This document shows, in pieces, positions 16,280 to 24,185 of a stretch of DNA of 64,000 nucleotides (position 1 is its first letter; every line of letters starts with the position of its first letter). Source of the DNA: Leifsonia shinshuensis (GTDB lineage: Bacteria; Actinomycetota; Actinomycetes; Actinomycetales; Microbacteriaceae); NCBI RefSeq assembly GCF_031456835.1, contig NZ_JAVDVK010000001.1:3162001-3226000 (forward strand), written 5' to 3'. The translations under genes were made by a program, and so were the position numbers. A model generated the notes under the pieces. That model was not told the DNA's origin, made no database searches, and was given only the letters and a program-made list of their open reading frames with translations.

Positions 16280-17194
16280 TCAGGCGGAGATGAGGCGCGT
16301 TCCGAGATCCCACATCCGGTCGGCGTTGTCGCGGTCGAGGGCGTATGCCGCCACACCGGACTTCCATCCGTTTCCGTCGTGGACCACGGGGGCCTCGTTG
16401 TTGTCCTCGAAGTAACGACCGCTCACTCCCTCGAGGAGCGGGGACGTCGCGACGAACAGGCTGGTGGCCGCGCCCTGCTCCACCGTCTTGCGTCCCTCCG
16501 GCGGCGTCTTCAGGCCGCCGGTGTGCTTCTGCAGGCCGGTGGCGATGGCGCCCGGCATGACGGCGTTCACGGTGATCCCGTCCGCGGCCCACCGCTCGGC
16601 GGCGCCGACTGCGAACAGAACGGACGCGGTCTTGGACTGGCCGTAGGCAAGCAGCGGGTCGTACGGGCGGAACCGGAAGTCGATGTCGTCGAAGACGACC
16701 GGCGAGATCAGGTGCCCGCTGGAACTCACTGCCACCACCCGCGCGGAGCCGGCCTGGGCGAGCGCGGGGCGCAGTCCCACCGTGAGCGCGAAATGCCCGA
16801 GGTAGTTGGTCGCGAACTGAAGTTCCGTGCCGGACTCGGTGCGCTCCTCGGGCGTGGCCATGATGCCGGCGTTGTTGATCAGGATGTGCAGGGGGCCGTC
16901 CCACGCTGCGACGAACCGCCGCACGGATCCGAGATCCGACACGTCGAGCGTGGCGGCGCGCACCGCGGGGTTCCCGGTCGACCCGGCGATGTCGGCGGCA
17001 ATCCGGCGGCCGGCGTCGAGGTTGCGGACCGCGAGCGTGACGTCGGCTCCCCGGAGGGCGAGAACCCGCGCCGTCTCGATGCCGATGCCCGAGCTCGCGC
17101 CGGTGACGACGGCGCGCTTCCCGGTGAGATCGATGCCGTCGGTGACGTCTTCCGCGGTGGATGCGAAACCGAACGGCGAGGTGATCAGTGCCAT
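16280..17194 (-). CDS. SDR family oxidoreductase (retinol/WW-dehydrogenase-like)
   Basis: This 304-residue reductase has the coenzyme site TGASSGIG near residue 31, NNAGIM, the catalytic Ser in SSSGHL and YGQSK. The long C-terminal part (FVATSPLLEGVSGRYFEDNNE) matches the longer SDRs related to retinol dehydrogenases. An Arg after the second strand (LAVRNLD) suggests NADPH. The ATG at 17194 has AAGGAGC at good spacing. It is divergent from the XRE/MmyB-type regulator at 17333, a pairing often seen for that regulator family in actinobacteria, so it is probably that protein's target. Substrate unknown. Confidence 0.92.
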   Translation of the reverse strand: MALITSPFGFASTAEDVTDGIDLTGKRAVVTGASSGIGIETARVLALRGADVTLAVRNLDAGRRIAADIAGSTGNPAVRAATLDVSDLGSVRRFVAAWDGPLHILINNAGIMATPEERTESGTELQFATNYLGHFALTVGLRPALAQAGSARVVAVSSSGHLISPVVFDDIDFRFRPYDPLLAYGQSKTASVLFAVGAAERWAADGITVNAVMPGAIATGLQKHTGGLKTPPEGRKTVEQGAATSLFVATSPLLEGVSGRYFEDNNEAPVVHDGNGWKSGVAAYALDRDNADRMWDLGTRLISA

Positions 17195-17245
17195 GATGTT
17201 GCTCCTTGTCTGTGGACTGTCACCCGCTTGAACGGGCCCGCTTCC

Positions 17246-17256
17246 GGACAAAGTCC
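17246..17256. promoter_or_regulatory. short palindrome in SDR/XRE divergent region
   Basis: GGAC-AAA-GTCC lies in the middle of the 138-bp gap between the divergent SDR and HTH genes. It could be the operator of the HTH-MmyB regulator. It is short and could occur by chance in DNA this G+C-rich. Confidence 0.3.
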
Positions 17257-17332
17257 CTGCCAGACTGACCGGGGTTTTCCTGGTACCCGGAGGGACGGTC
17301 TGAGCGACTCGTGGAGTGGGTACGGTTGGCTC

Positions 17333-18163
17333 ATGGAGCCGGCCGACGAGAACGCACTGGGTCGGTTCCTGCGCGCTCGCCGGGAGCAGATCCATCCATC
17401 CGACGTCGGCATCCCGCTGACCAAGCGTCGCCGCGTCACCGGGCTGCGCCGGGAGGAGGCGGCCCGACTGGCGGGTATCAGCGCCGAGTACTACCTCCGC
17501 CTCGAGCAGGGACGGGACCAGCATCCGTCCGACTCGGTGCTCGCCGGGCTGGCGCGTGCGCTGCTGCTGGACGACGCCGCGACGGCCTACCTTTTCGCTC
17601 TCGCGCGCCCGGTGCCGCGCCGCAGACCGGCGGCGGAGCAGGTGGAGCGCGCGGCGGACGGTTTGACGGAGCTCGTGGACGCCTGGACGTCCACCCCTGC
17701 GTACATTCAGGGTCGCCTGTCCGACGTGCTCGCCTCGAACCGCATGGCCCGAGCGCTCGCACCCGTCTTCACGCCGGGGGTCAACCTGGTGAGGGTCGCG
17801 TTCCTCGACCCGGAGGTGAGACGGCTGTGGCGCGACTGGTCGGAGATGACGGAAGGGACGGTTGCGGGTCTGCGCGCCCTCTCGGGGGCCGACCGCGACG
17901 ATCCGTCCTTCGCTCGGTTCATCGCCGAACTGAGCGGCGCGAGCGAGGAGTTCGCCCGGCTGTGGGCGCTTCACGAAGTGCGGCCGAAGGACTCGGGCCG
18001 GTCGGTCATCCTGCATCCCGTTGTCGGTGAGCTGGATCTCCGCTACCAGAAGCTCGCGCAGGCGGGGACGCGTTCCGGGCAGCTGCTCGTGGTCTACTAC
18101 GCCGACCCGGGGAGTCTCACGGAGCAGCGATTGGCGGTTCTGCGCGATCAGCGACCTGCGTGA
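17333..18163 (+). CDS. XRE family regulator with MmyB-like ligand-binding domain
   Basis: This 276-residue protein has an N-terminal helix-turn-helix (residues about 8-85: GRFLRARREQ, RREEAARLAGISAEYYLRLEQG, a highly conserved form). A MmyB-like ligand-binding domain follows from residue about 108 (STPAYIQGRLSDVLASNRMARAL) to VVYYADPGS near the end. Family members are proposed to bind a fatty-acid-like or hydrophobic ligand and often control a neighbouring SDR. The ATG at 17333 matches the family start. The divergent SDR gene is the probable target. A second copy of the ligand domain, without the HTH, is encoded at 18648. Confidence 0.93.
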   Translation: MEPADENALGRFLRARREQIHPSDVGIPLTKRRRVTGLRREEAARLAGISAEYYLRLEQGRDQHPSDSVLAGLARALLLDDAATAYLFALARPVPRRRPAAEQVERAADGLTELVDAWTSTPAYIQGRLSDVLASNRMARALAPVFTPGVNLVRVAFLDPEVRRLWRDWSEMTEGTVAGLRALSGADRDDPSFARFIAELSGASEEFARLWALHEVRPKDSGRSVILHPVVGELDLRYQKLAQAGTRSGQLLVVYYADPGSLTEQRLAVLRDQRPA

Positions 18164-18299
18164 CGCGGAATTCGGGCGCCGTCGTTCGCAGCGCGAATAG
18201 TGGGGGACAAGCACGCTCCAAAAGCTTCGTGCGCTAACTACCTGTCGGCCTTACTGTCGGGGTGCCGGTCGAGGACGATTCGCCGAGGAGGGAGAATCC

Positions 18300-18518
18300 A
18301 TGCGATGCCCGCGCTGCCGCGCCGAGATGATGCGCTGGCGGAACTCGTTCTATGGTGTCGGCCTTGCCGTGCACGAGTTCGCTTACGACTGCCCGGAGTG
18401 CGGCTACCTGCAGTTCGCGCCGCCGACCTCGGAGGAGGAGGCCGAGGACCAGCCGCAGGCGCCGGAGCACCGATCGGGTCTGAGTCGTGTCCTCCAGCTC
18501 ATCGGGGGCAGACGTTGA
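18300..18518 (+). CDS. small zinc-ribbon protein
   Basis: This 72-residue protein carries two CPxC knuckles, CPRC at residues 3-6 and CPEC at about residues 31-34, forming one probable zinc ribbon. A basic, hydrophobic C-terminal helix (LSRVLQLIGGRR) follows an acidic stretch. A good ribosome site (GGAGGGAG) precedes the ATG by about six bases. It lies between the full-length MmyB-type regulator and the HTH-less one, all on the same strand. It could be a nucleic-acid or protein-binding adaptor; I recognise no named family. Confidence 0.7.
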   Translation: MRCPRCRAEMMRWRNSFYGVGLAVHEFAYDCPECGYLQFAPPTSEEEAEDQPQAPEHRSGLSRVLQLIGGRR

Positions 18519-18576
18519 CGACCTCGGAGCTTACGCATGACGACGCGAACGCCGATAACAGTGGGAGGCCGGGCGC

Positions 18577-18660
18577 ATGGCTGATTTCGAGCCACGGCTC
18601 CAGCACGGCTCCGCTCTGCGCGGCCTTATCGAGGAAGTGAGGTTAACGTGCCCCATCTGA
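18577..18660 (+). CDS. possible 27-residue leader peptide
   Basis: A short frame of 27 codons begins at ATG 18577, with GGGAGG eight bases upstream, and ends 13 bases inside the next gene (start 18648). The overlap would allow ribosomes ending here to reinitiate on the downstream GTG. The peptide (MADFEPRLQHGS...) has no known motif. It may be chance. Confidence 0.25.
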   Translation: MADFEPRLQHGSALRGLIEEVRLTCPI

Positions 18661-19403
18661 CGCTGTTGAACCGGATGCGCGAGCTGGACGAGTCGGCGGT
18701 GGGCGAGTGGGCCGCGCGACTGGACTCCGCCCGGAGCGAGGACGAGACCAGGACCGCCCTCGCCGGACTGCTTTCCGAGAGCGCCGCCCGTGCGCAGGCG
18801 GAGAACGCCGTGCGGCGGTGGCTGCCGCGGGGTGAGTCGGCGTCGCGACCTGAGGCGGTTCCCCTTGCGGTGTCGCGCGCGGTGCGGCGCATGAAGACGC
18901 CGGCCTACGTGCAAGGCAGGCTGATGGATGTCCTCGAATCGAACAGCCAGGCGCGGTCGCTGACCGACTGCTTTGAGCCGGGGACGAACCTGGCCCTCTC
19001 CATCTTCCTGAGCGAAGCGATCAAGGAGCTAGGCGGCGACTGGGAGGCGGTGACCGCCTCGATGGCCCGGTACCTCCTGTATCGGGCGGAACGCGAGCCC
19101 GCGGACCGCGGCCTACAGGCGCTGGTCGGCGAGCTGGCCGTGCGCAGCGCCCGCTTCCGGCGGTTGTGGGCGGAGGAGATGCCGGCGCCGCAGCGGTCGA
19201 GCATCGGGGAGTGGCGGCATCCCATCGTCGGTCAGCTTCGGCTGACCCGGGAGAAGACGCTGATCGAGGGCACCGACGGGATGATGCTCGTGGTGTACCG
19301 GGCCGATCCGGGCAGCCTGTCGGAGGTCGCGCTGGACCTCCTCGAGACGCTGCGCACCTACTCCTCCCAGGTGCGTCCGGGGAGGCGAGAGGTGATCTCC
19401 TGA
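18648..19403 (+). CDS. MmyB-like ligand-binding domain protein lacking HTH
   Basis: Residues about 82-240 of this 251-residue protein align by eye with the ligand-binding half of the regulator at 17333. Shared blocks are TPAYVQGRLMDVLESNSQAR, FEPGTNLALSIF, RFRRLWAEE, HPIVGQLRL and VVYRADPGSLSE. Residues 1-80 are charged and helical (LNRMRELDESAVGEWAARL) and contain no recognisable helix-turn-helix. It may therefore be a sensor or decoy partner that dimerises with the full regulator, or a relic. The GTG at 18648 has GAGG upstream. It follows the zinc-ribbon gene and overlaps the convergent VOC gene by 46 bases. The relationship is visible; the role is inference. Confidence 0.75.
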   Translation: MPHLTLLNRMRELDESAVGEWAARLDSARSEDETRTALAGLLSESAARAQAENAVRRWLPRGESASRPEAVPLAVSRAVRRMKTPAYVQGRLMDVLESNSQARSLTDCFEPGTNLALSIFLSEAIKELGGDWEAVTASMARYLLYRAEREPADRGLQALVGELAVRSARFRRLWAEEMPAPQRSSIGEWRHPIVGQLRLTREKTLIEGTDGMMLVVYRADPGSLSEVALDLLETLRTYSSQVRPGRREVIS

Positions 19404-19879
19404 AGCACCCACCGGTTGCCCTCGGAATCCGCGAACGAAGCGTAGGACGCGTACGACCGCCGCTCGGGGTCATGCCCGGGCGCGCGGCCATGGTCCCCGA
19501 TGTGGAAGCCGCCGCCGAGACCGCCGGCCGCGTCGTGGAAGACATCGCTCACGGCGACTCCGCGGTCGAGGAGGTCGGCCCGTGCGGCGTCGATGTCGTC
19601 GACGACGAGGAGGAGCCCGTCCAGCGAGCCCGGCTGCGCGGCTGTGACGCGGGTGCCGAAGAGCACGGACGCGGGCGATCCGGGAGGCGTGAACTGCATG
19701 AGACGGTAGCCGTCGGCGCCGTCGACGTCGGCATCCACCCGCCAGCCGAGCTCCCGGTAGAAGCGCCTGGCCCGGTCGTAGTCGGCGACGGGGATGACGA
19801 CGCCTTCCAGCCGGAAGGGGATGCTGGTGGCCGGCTGGCGGGATGCGCCCCCGGCGGGTGCAGTGCGGGTCTCGTTCAT
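19358..19879 (-). CDS. VOC family (glyoxalase/bleomycin-resistance-like) protein
   Basis: This 173-residue vicinal-oxygen-chelate protein contains the paired beta-alpha-beta-beta-beta units of the family. Blocks include VVIPVADYDRARRFYRELGW, FTPPGSPASVLFG, LLLVVDDIDAARADL and FADSEGNRWVLQEI. The final Glu in the last block is a typical metal ligand. The first 20 residues are a variable tail. It lies 72 bases downstream of the MFS gene on the same strand and is probably co-transcribed under the same TetR operators. The substrate is unknown; resistance or detoxification is plausible from its neighbours. Confidence 0.9.
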   Translation of the reverse strand: MNETRTAPAGGASRQPATSIPFRLEGVVIPVADYDRARRFYRELGWRVDADVDGADGYRLMQFTPPGSPASVLFGTRVTAAQPGSLDGLLLVVDDIDAARADLLDRGVAVSDVFHDAAGGLGGGFHIGDHGRAPGHDPERRSYASYASFADSEGNRWVLQEITSRLPGRTWEE

Positions 19880-19951
19880 GATGGTGACCTCCTGGGTCGT
19901 CGGGTGTTTCGGTGATGGGGTTGATGTGGGTAGGTCGGGTCGGGCTGCGGG

Positions 19952-21169
19952 TCAGGCTGCTGTCGCCGCGATGGCGCGGCCGGCCGCTTCGCGCCGGGCG
20001 ATGACGGACTGGGCGACGAGCCCGACGACGGCGAAGAGGAGCACTGCGGCGGCGTATGCCTCGAATGTGGGGAGGATGCCCCACCGCGGCGCCAGCTGCC
20101 CGGCGATGACCACCGGGAGGCCAAAGGAGAGGTAGGCGGCTGTGTAGACGCCCGCGAAGACGCCGGCCCGCTCGTGGTCGGCCACCCGCGGTGCGATCAG
20201 GCGCAGCTGGCCGCCGAAGGTGCCGCCGAAGCCCGCGCCGCCGAGCAGCCCTCCGACCCAGAGCAGCGGGAGCGTCGTGGTGGTGACCGCCGTGAGCACC
20301 ACGAGCATGCCGGCGAGCAGCAGTCCGAGGCCGACGATGGTGCCGCGCCGCGGGGCGAAGCGGGCGAAGACGAACCCGGCGACCGCGGAGGTGAACGGCC
20401 CGACGAAGGCCGTGAAGCCGGCGACCAGGCCGCCGTCGTAACCGAACTGGAGGCGCAGGATGGACGGCGAGAGCCCGAGGAAGAACGCCGGGAACATCCA
20501 GCCGGCGATGTGCACGGGGATGCCCGCGACGTAGTCGCGACGGAGGTGCGCGGGCAGGACGATCCGCGGAGTCAGTGAGCGCGCGGCGCCCGGGCGCTTC
20601 ACCGACGTCTCGGGGGTCAGCGCGACTAAGACGATGCCGAGCACCATCATCGCGGTGAGGACGGCGAAGACGATGGTGTTGGCGTCGCGCGTGAACTGCA
20701 CGGCAGTCCCGGCGAGCAGCGCACCGAGTCCCAGCCCCCCGGCCACGGATGCGCCGGCGAGGCCGCCCGCCAGCTTCTTCAGGTGGGCCGGGGCGTGCTC
20801 GGCGATGGAGGCGTTGAAGGCGCTGGTCGCCAATCCCGTCGCCAGCCCCTGCAGAGCCCGTGCCGCGATCACCCAGCCGATGCTGGGGGCGACGAGGAAC
20901 ACGACCATGGAGACGAGCTCGCCCCCGAGGGACGCCAGCAGGACCGGGCGCCGTCCGGTGTGGTCGGAGAGCGAGCCGCCCACAAGCAGGGCGACGAGCA
21001 GGGCGACGGCGTAGACCGAGAAGGCGATCGTGAGGATGCCCGCCGAGAAGCCCCACTGCTCCTGGCGGAGGGAGAGCAACGGAGTCGGGGCGCCCCCGGC
21101 GAGGAAGAACGCGGCGAAGACGATGGAGACGCCGACGAAGGCGGTCCTCGAGCCGAGGGGACGGGACAT
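19952..21169 (-). CDS. MFS transporter, probable efflux
   Basis: This 405-residue protein has 12 predicted membrane helices. The A-motif variant GGSLSDHTGRRPVLL lies between helices 2 and 3, and the Gly/Pro-rich central helices are typical of drug exporters. The ATG at 21169 has AAGGAG eight bases upstream; in-frame codons up to 21214 run into operator 1. It diverges from the TetR gene at 21281 across two matching operators and is followed by a VOC gene, so a regulated efflux/detoxification unit is likely. The exported compound is unknown. Confidence 0.92.
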   Translation of the reverse strand: MSRPLGSRTAFVGVSIVFAAFFLAGGAPTPLLSLRQEQWGFSAGILTIAFSVYAVALLVALLVGGSLSDHTGRRPVLLASLGGELVSMVVFLVAPSIGWVIAARALQGLATGLATSAFNASIAEHAPAHLKKLAGGLAGASVAGGLGLGALLAGTAVQFTRDANTIVFAVLTAMMVLGIVLVALTPETSVKRPGAARSLTPRIVLPAHLRRDYVAGIPVHIAGWMFPAFFLGLSPSILRLQFGYDGGLVAGFTAFVGPFTSAVAGFVFARFAPRRGTIVGLGLLLAGMLVVLTAVTTTTLPLLWVGGLLGGAGFGGTFGGQLRLIAPRVADHERAGVFAGVYTAAYLSFGLPVVIAGQLAPRWGILPTFEAYAAAVLLFAVVGLVAQSVIARREAAGRAIAATAA

Positions 21170-21214
21170 GGGTGAAGCTCCTTGTACAGATGGGTCTAAA
21201 TGGATTCCGCTCAC

Positions 21215-21242
21215 TTTAGACAGAGCTGTCCAAACAAGTCAA
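21215..21242 (-). promoter_or_regulatory. putative promoter of MFS-VOC operon
   Basis: On the minus strand TTGACT (21242-21237) and TCTAAA (21220-21215) are spaced 16 bases apart and overlap TetR operator 1, so repressor binding would occlude RNA polymerase. Confidence 0.5.
21218..21231. promoter_or_regulatory. TetR operator copy 1
   Basis: AGACAG-AG-CTGTCC, with 5-bp perfect inner arms, shares AGACAG and CTGTC with copy 2. It lies on the MFS side of the divergent region. Confidence 0.7.
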
Positions 21243-21251
21243 GCTCTTTTT

Positions 21252-21265
21252 AGACAGGTCTGTCT
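21252..21265. promoter_or_regulatory. TetR operator copy 2
   Basis: AGACAG-GT-CTGTCT has perfect 6-bp arms. It is centred 34 bp from copy 1 and directly precedes a TATGAT element (21268-21273) whose transcript would start at or near the tetR ATG (21281). Confidence 0.75.
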
Positions 21266-21280
21266 GATATGATCCTTGTC

Positions 21281-21874
21281 ATGACTAAGGCATCCGGATC
21301 GGCGCGCGAGCGGCTACTCGCCGCGGCTGATCGCCTCTTCTACGCGGAGGGGATCCACACGGTGGGCATCGACCGTCTCATCAGCGAGGCCGGGGTCGCC
21401 AAAGGGTCGCTCTTCTACAACTTCTCCGGCAAAGACGACCTCGTCAGTGCGTACCTGTCGGGCCGCCAGGAGGATCGCCGCGACCGCATCGCCCGCCACC
21501 AGGAGGGCGTCGCCGACCCGGTGGACCGCATCCTCGCGATGTTCGACGCGCTGGAGGAATCGGCGCTGTCTCCCACCTACAACGGCTGCCCGTTCGCGAA
21601 CGCCTACGCCGAGGCTGCACCCGACAGTGTCGAAGCGGAGGCCGTGAGGTCGTTCCGCGCCTGGCTCGCCGAGAGCTTCCTCGGGCTGACCCGCGAGGCG
21701 GGCTTCACCGACCCGGAAGACGTCGCCCGCCGGGTCGGCGTGCTCTACGACGGGGCGATCTCCACGTCCCAGCTCGACGCGCATCCCGATGCCGTGCGCC
21801 TGGCGCGCGAGATGGCCGCGACGGTGATGGCCGCCGAGCCGCGAGTGGCGCTCGCGCCGGTCGCCGCGGTGTAA
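21281..21874 (+). CDS. TetR family transcriptional regulator
   Basis: This 197-residue repressor has the TetR helix-turn-helix at residues about 8-50 (RERLLAAADRLFYAEGIHTVGID, then GVAKGSLFYNFSGKDDL). A C-terminal ligand domain follows with NGCPFANAYAEAA, typical of the subgroup controlling efflux and reductase genes. I start at ATG 21281 (MTKASG); an ATG at 21269 overlaps the putative -10. The gene is probably leaderless. Two copies of an AGACAG palindrome separate it from the MFS-VOC operon, its likely target. Confidence 0.93.
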   Translation: MTKASGSARERLLAAADRLFYAEGIHTVGIDRLISEAGVAKGSLFYNFSGKDDLVSAYLSGRQEDRRDRIARHQEGVADPVDRILAMFDALEESALSPTYNGCPFANAYAEAAPDSVEAEAVRSFRAWLAESFLGLTREAGFTDPEDVARRVGVLYDGAISTSQLDAHPDAVRLAREMAATVMAAEPRVALAPVAAV

Positions 21875-21911
21875 TACCGCTGTCCTGACCGGTTCTCCCG
21901 GAGGAGGGCGG

Positions 21912-21953
21912 ATGTCCGAGACCCCGCTGCCACCTGTCGAGGAGCCGGTGTGA
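21912..21953 (+). CDS. possible 13-residue leader peptide
   Basis: ATG 21912 follows a strong GGAGGAGG and encodes 13 residues (MSETPLPPVEEPV). Its TGA overlaps the GTG of the SRPBCC gene (GTGA, 21950-21953). That gene has no ribosome site of its own, so coupled translation is plausible. Confidence 0.35.
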   Translation: MSETPLPPVEEPV

Positions 21954-22423
21954 GCGCGCCGCGCCCCGCCGGCATCGTCGCCGAGGTCGACATCCGGCGG
22001 CCGGTGGCGGAGGTGTACGCGTTCCTGCGCGATCCGCGGAACCTGCCGCGCTTCCTCGGCGACGTGCTCGCCGTCGAGGTGCTCGGCCCTCTCCGGTCCC
22101 GCTGGACCGTCGGGCTGCCGCTCGGGATGCGCATCCACTGGACCGCGGAGGTCGTGGAGGACGTCCCGGGCGAACTGTTCAGCTACCGCACTCGGACCGC
22201 CGGTCGCGTGACCACCTGGCGCTACACCTTCCAGCCGGGGGAAGCGTCGACGCTCGTGCGCGAGCAGCTCACCATGCCGGGCGGGAACCTCGCCCGGCTC
22301 GCGCTGCGATTGGCCCGCAAGCACCCCGCCGATGAAGTGCGCTCCAACCTCCACCGGCTGAAGCAGCTGCTCGAGACCGGCACGGTCACGGATACGTCGA
22401 ACGCGTTGCCCGGGCGGTTCTGA
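21950..22423 (+). CDS. SRPBCC family (polyketide cyclase/START-like) protein
   Basis: This 157-residue protein has a START-like fold pattern: an initial strand with RPVAEVYAFLRDPRNLPRFLGDV, an antiparallel sheet (RWTVGLPLGMRIHWTAEVVEDV, TTWRYTFQPGE) and a long C-terminal helix. The family binds hydrophobic ligands or acts as cyclase/dehydratase; no catalytic residue can be named. The GTG start overlaps the end of a short leader frame. It lies 75 bases after the TetR gene on the same strand, possibly read through from it. Confidence 0.8.
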   Translation: MSAPRPAGIVAEVDIRRPVAEVYAFLRDPRNLPRFLGDVLAVEVLGPLRSRWTVGLPLGMRIHWTAEVVEDVPGELFSYRTRTAGRVTTWRYTFQPGEASTLVREQLTMPGGNLARLALRLARKHPADEVRSNLHRLKQLLETGTVTDTSNALPGRF

Positions 22424-22464
22424 CCTGCGCTCGTGGGATCGTGGACAGCGGAGGGAGGAGCGGC

Positions 22465-23364
22465 GTGCGGAACCTTGACCTGGAGAGTCTCCAGCTGCTG
22501 TGCCTGGTCGCAGAGGTGGGCAGCCTGTCCGCTGCGGCGCGACGGCGCGGCGTCACCCAGCAGGCGGTGTCGGTGCGGATGGCCGCGCTGGAGGAGCGGT
22601 TCGGCGTGCCCCTGCTGCGACGCAGCCCTCAGGGAACCTCCCTGACCGATGCGGGTGCCGTGCTCGCCGACTGGGCGGCTCCCCTCCTGGAGGCCGCGCG
22701 GCGATTCGAAGCGGCCGCTGAGACCTTCCACGCCAGCCGGGAGACCACCCTGAACGTCGCGTCGAGCCTGACGATCGCCGAGGCGCTGGCTCCGCTCTGG
22801 GTGTCGCGGCTGCGGCGGGACCATCCGGAGATCGCCATCCGGCTGTCGGCTGTGAACAGCGCCGCCGTGGTGGAGTCGGTTCGGGCGGGGGACGCGCAGC
22901 TGGGTTTCATCGAGACCCCCGATCTGCCCTCCGGGCTCTCCCACTCGGTGATCGCGCACGATGAACTGATCGTGGTGGTCGGGGCGGCGCACCCGTGGCG
23001 CCGCCGTCGCTCGGGGATCACCGCCGAGGAGCTGGCGGCCGCGCCTCTGGTCGCTCGAGAGGGCGGTTCGGGCACCCGGCGCACCCTCGAGAAGGCGCTG
23101 GACGAGCTCGGCCTGCGCCCGGAGGCCTCGGCGATGGAGCTGGCGTCCACACCGGCGATCCGCGCGACCGTCGCGGCGGGTCAGGATGCTGCCGTGCTGA
23201 GCATCCTGGCCGTACGGGAGCAGCTGGCAGCAGGCTCCTTGTTCCGTGTGGCCGTGCAGGATCTGAGGATCGTGCGCCCGCTGACTGCCGTGTGGGACCA
23301 CGGGAGCGCGGAGAACACGGCGGTCGGCCGGATGCTGGACGTGGCCCGGTCGGTGGGCGCCTGA
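22465..23364 (+). CDS. LysR family transcriptional regulator
   Basis: This 299-residue regulator has the LysR winged helix at residues 1-60 (LDLESLQLLCLVAEVGSLSAAARR, VTQQAVSVRMAALEERFGVPLL). A periplasmic-binding-like effector domain follows (VSRLRRDHPEIAIRLSAVNS, GFIETPDLPSGLSHSVIAHDEL). The GTG at 22465 has GGAGGGAGGAG upstream. There is no divergent partner; the following genes are convergent. Target and ligand are therefore unknown. Some residues suit the CysB-like group that senses anions or amino acids, but this is not decisive. Confidence 0.93.
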   Translation: MRNLDLESLQLLCLVAEVGSLSAAARRRGVTQQAVSVRMAALEERFGVPLLRRSPQGTSLTDAGAVLADWAAPLLEAARRFEAAAETFHASRETTLNVASSLTIAEALAPLWVSRLRRDHPEIAIRLSAVNSAAVVESVRAGDAQLGFIETPDLPSGLSHSVIAHDELIVVVGAAHPWRRRRSGITAEELAAAPLVAREGGSGTRRTLEKALDELGLRPEASAMELASTPAIRATVAAGQDAAVLSILAVREQLAAGSLFRVAVQDLRIVRPLTAVWDHGSAENTAVGRMLDVARSVGA

Positions 23365-23390
23365 TCGGTTCGGAGCCGGAGATCGGCGGG

Positions 23391-23726
23391 TCAGCCGAAC
23401 GCCGCCGTTCCGAGGAGCAGGACGGCGACGAGCACGACGATGGCGGTCGTCGCCGGTATGAGGCCCGACCGCCGGAGCGGCCGGCCGGCGCGGAGGGCGG
23501 CGTCCGCGAGCCGCCACTCGATCAGGCCGCCGATGGTGATGCCGGCGCCGGCGACCACCAGGACCACCGCCGCCAGGCGTTGGACGAGGGTGCCGTCGCC
23601 CGACTTGAGCAGCCCGAGGGCGACGCCGCCGCCGATCAGCGCGAGCGCCGTGCGGGTGTACGCGAGGAACGTGCGGCGGTTGGCCAGGGTGTCCCTGGCC
23701 GACGATGCGTCATCGGCTGAGGGCAT
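23391..23726 (-). CDS. DUF202 (YidH-like) membrane protein
   Basis: This protein of about 111 residues has the family signature LANRRTFLAYTRTALALIGGG followed by two further membrane helices. The function of the family is unknown. The ATG at 23726 (MPSADD) overlaps the end of the DUF302 gene by 17 bases, so the two are coupled. A longer in-frame version would lie inside DUF302. Together with the upstream SLAC1/TehA-like transporter it forms a three-gene minus-strand operon. Confidence 0.85.
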   Translation of the reverse strand: MPSADDASSARDTLANRRTFLAYTRTALALIGGGVALGLLKSGDGTLVQRLAAVVLVVAGAGITIGGLIEWRLADAALRAGRPLRRSGLIPATTAIVVLVAVLLLGTAAFG

Positions 23727-24099
23727 CACGGAGCGTTCCGAGAAGACCGTCGAGCTTGGCGAGGACCGGTGCGGCGGTGTGGATGCCGAATCGCTCACCG
23801 AGCGTGCTGGGGGCCCGGTAGGCGATCCGCGTGGTCCCGTGATCGTCCCAGATGAGCATGCGCAGCGGCAGCTCGTATCCGATGGACGGGGATTCCTGCA
23901 TCAGAGCCGTCCCGACGGCGGGGTTGCCGAAGATCACGACGACCTCGTCCTGCATGTCGAGTCCGGCGGCCCTGGCGCCGGCGGCGTGGTCGATGGTGGC
24001 GAAGACGGCGACGTCGCGAGTCTGGAGCTCCCTCTGCAGCCGGGCGGTGACGTCCGCGACGGTGCCGGTGCAGTCGGCGGTGATGAGTGTGTCGTTCAT
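23710..24099 (-). CDS. DUF302 domain protein
   Basis: This 129-residue soluble protein is of the DUF302 family, with blocks DVAVFATIDHAAGARAAGLD, VVVIFGNPAVGTALM, YELPLRMLIW and GTTRIAYRAPSTLGERFGI. DUF302 proteins are often near redox or sulfide-stress genes, but no activity is established from sequence. The ATG at 24099 has GAAGGAG upstream. It lies between the SLAC1/TehA-like transporter and DUF202 genes in one operon. Confidence 0.9.
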   Translation of the reverse strand: MNDTLITADCTGTVADVTARLQRELQTRDVAVFATIDHAAGARAAGLDMQDEVVVIFGNPAVGTALMQESPSIGYELPLRMLIWDDHGTTRIAYRAPSTLGERFGIHTAAPVLAKLDGLLGTLRDALSR

Positions 24100-24185
24100 G
24101 GTGATTCTCCTTCGTTCTGCGTGGTGGTGGGGGGAGTGTAGAGCGGTGCGGTGCGGCCGCGAATGGGCGGATCCGGTTCTCGCCG

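Noticed and set aside
16261..16356. N-terminal extension of the hydroxyacid dehydrogenase
   Set aside because: It lies over the 3' end of the SDR gene and is followed by a good ribosome site for the ATG at 16260.
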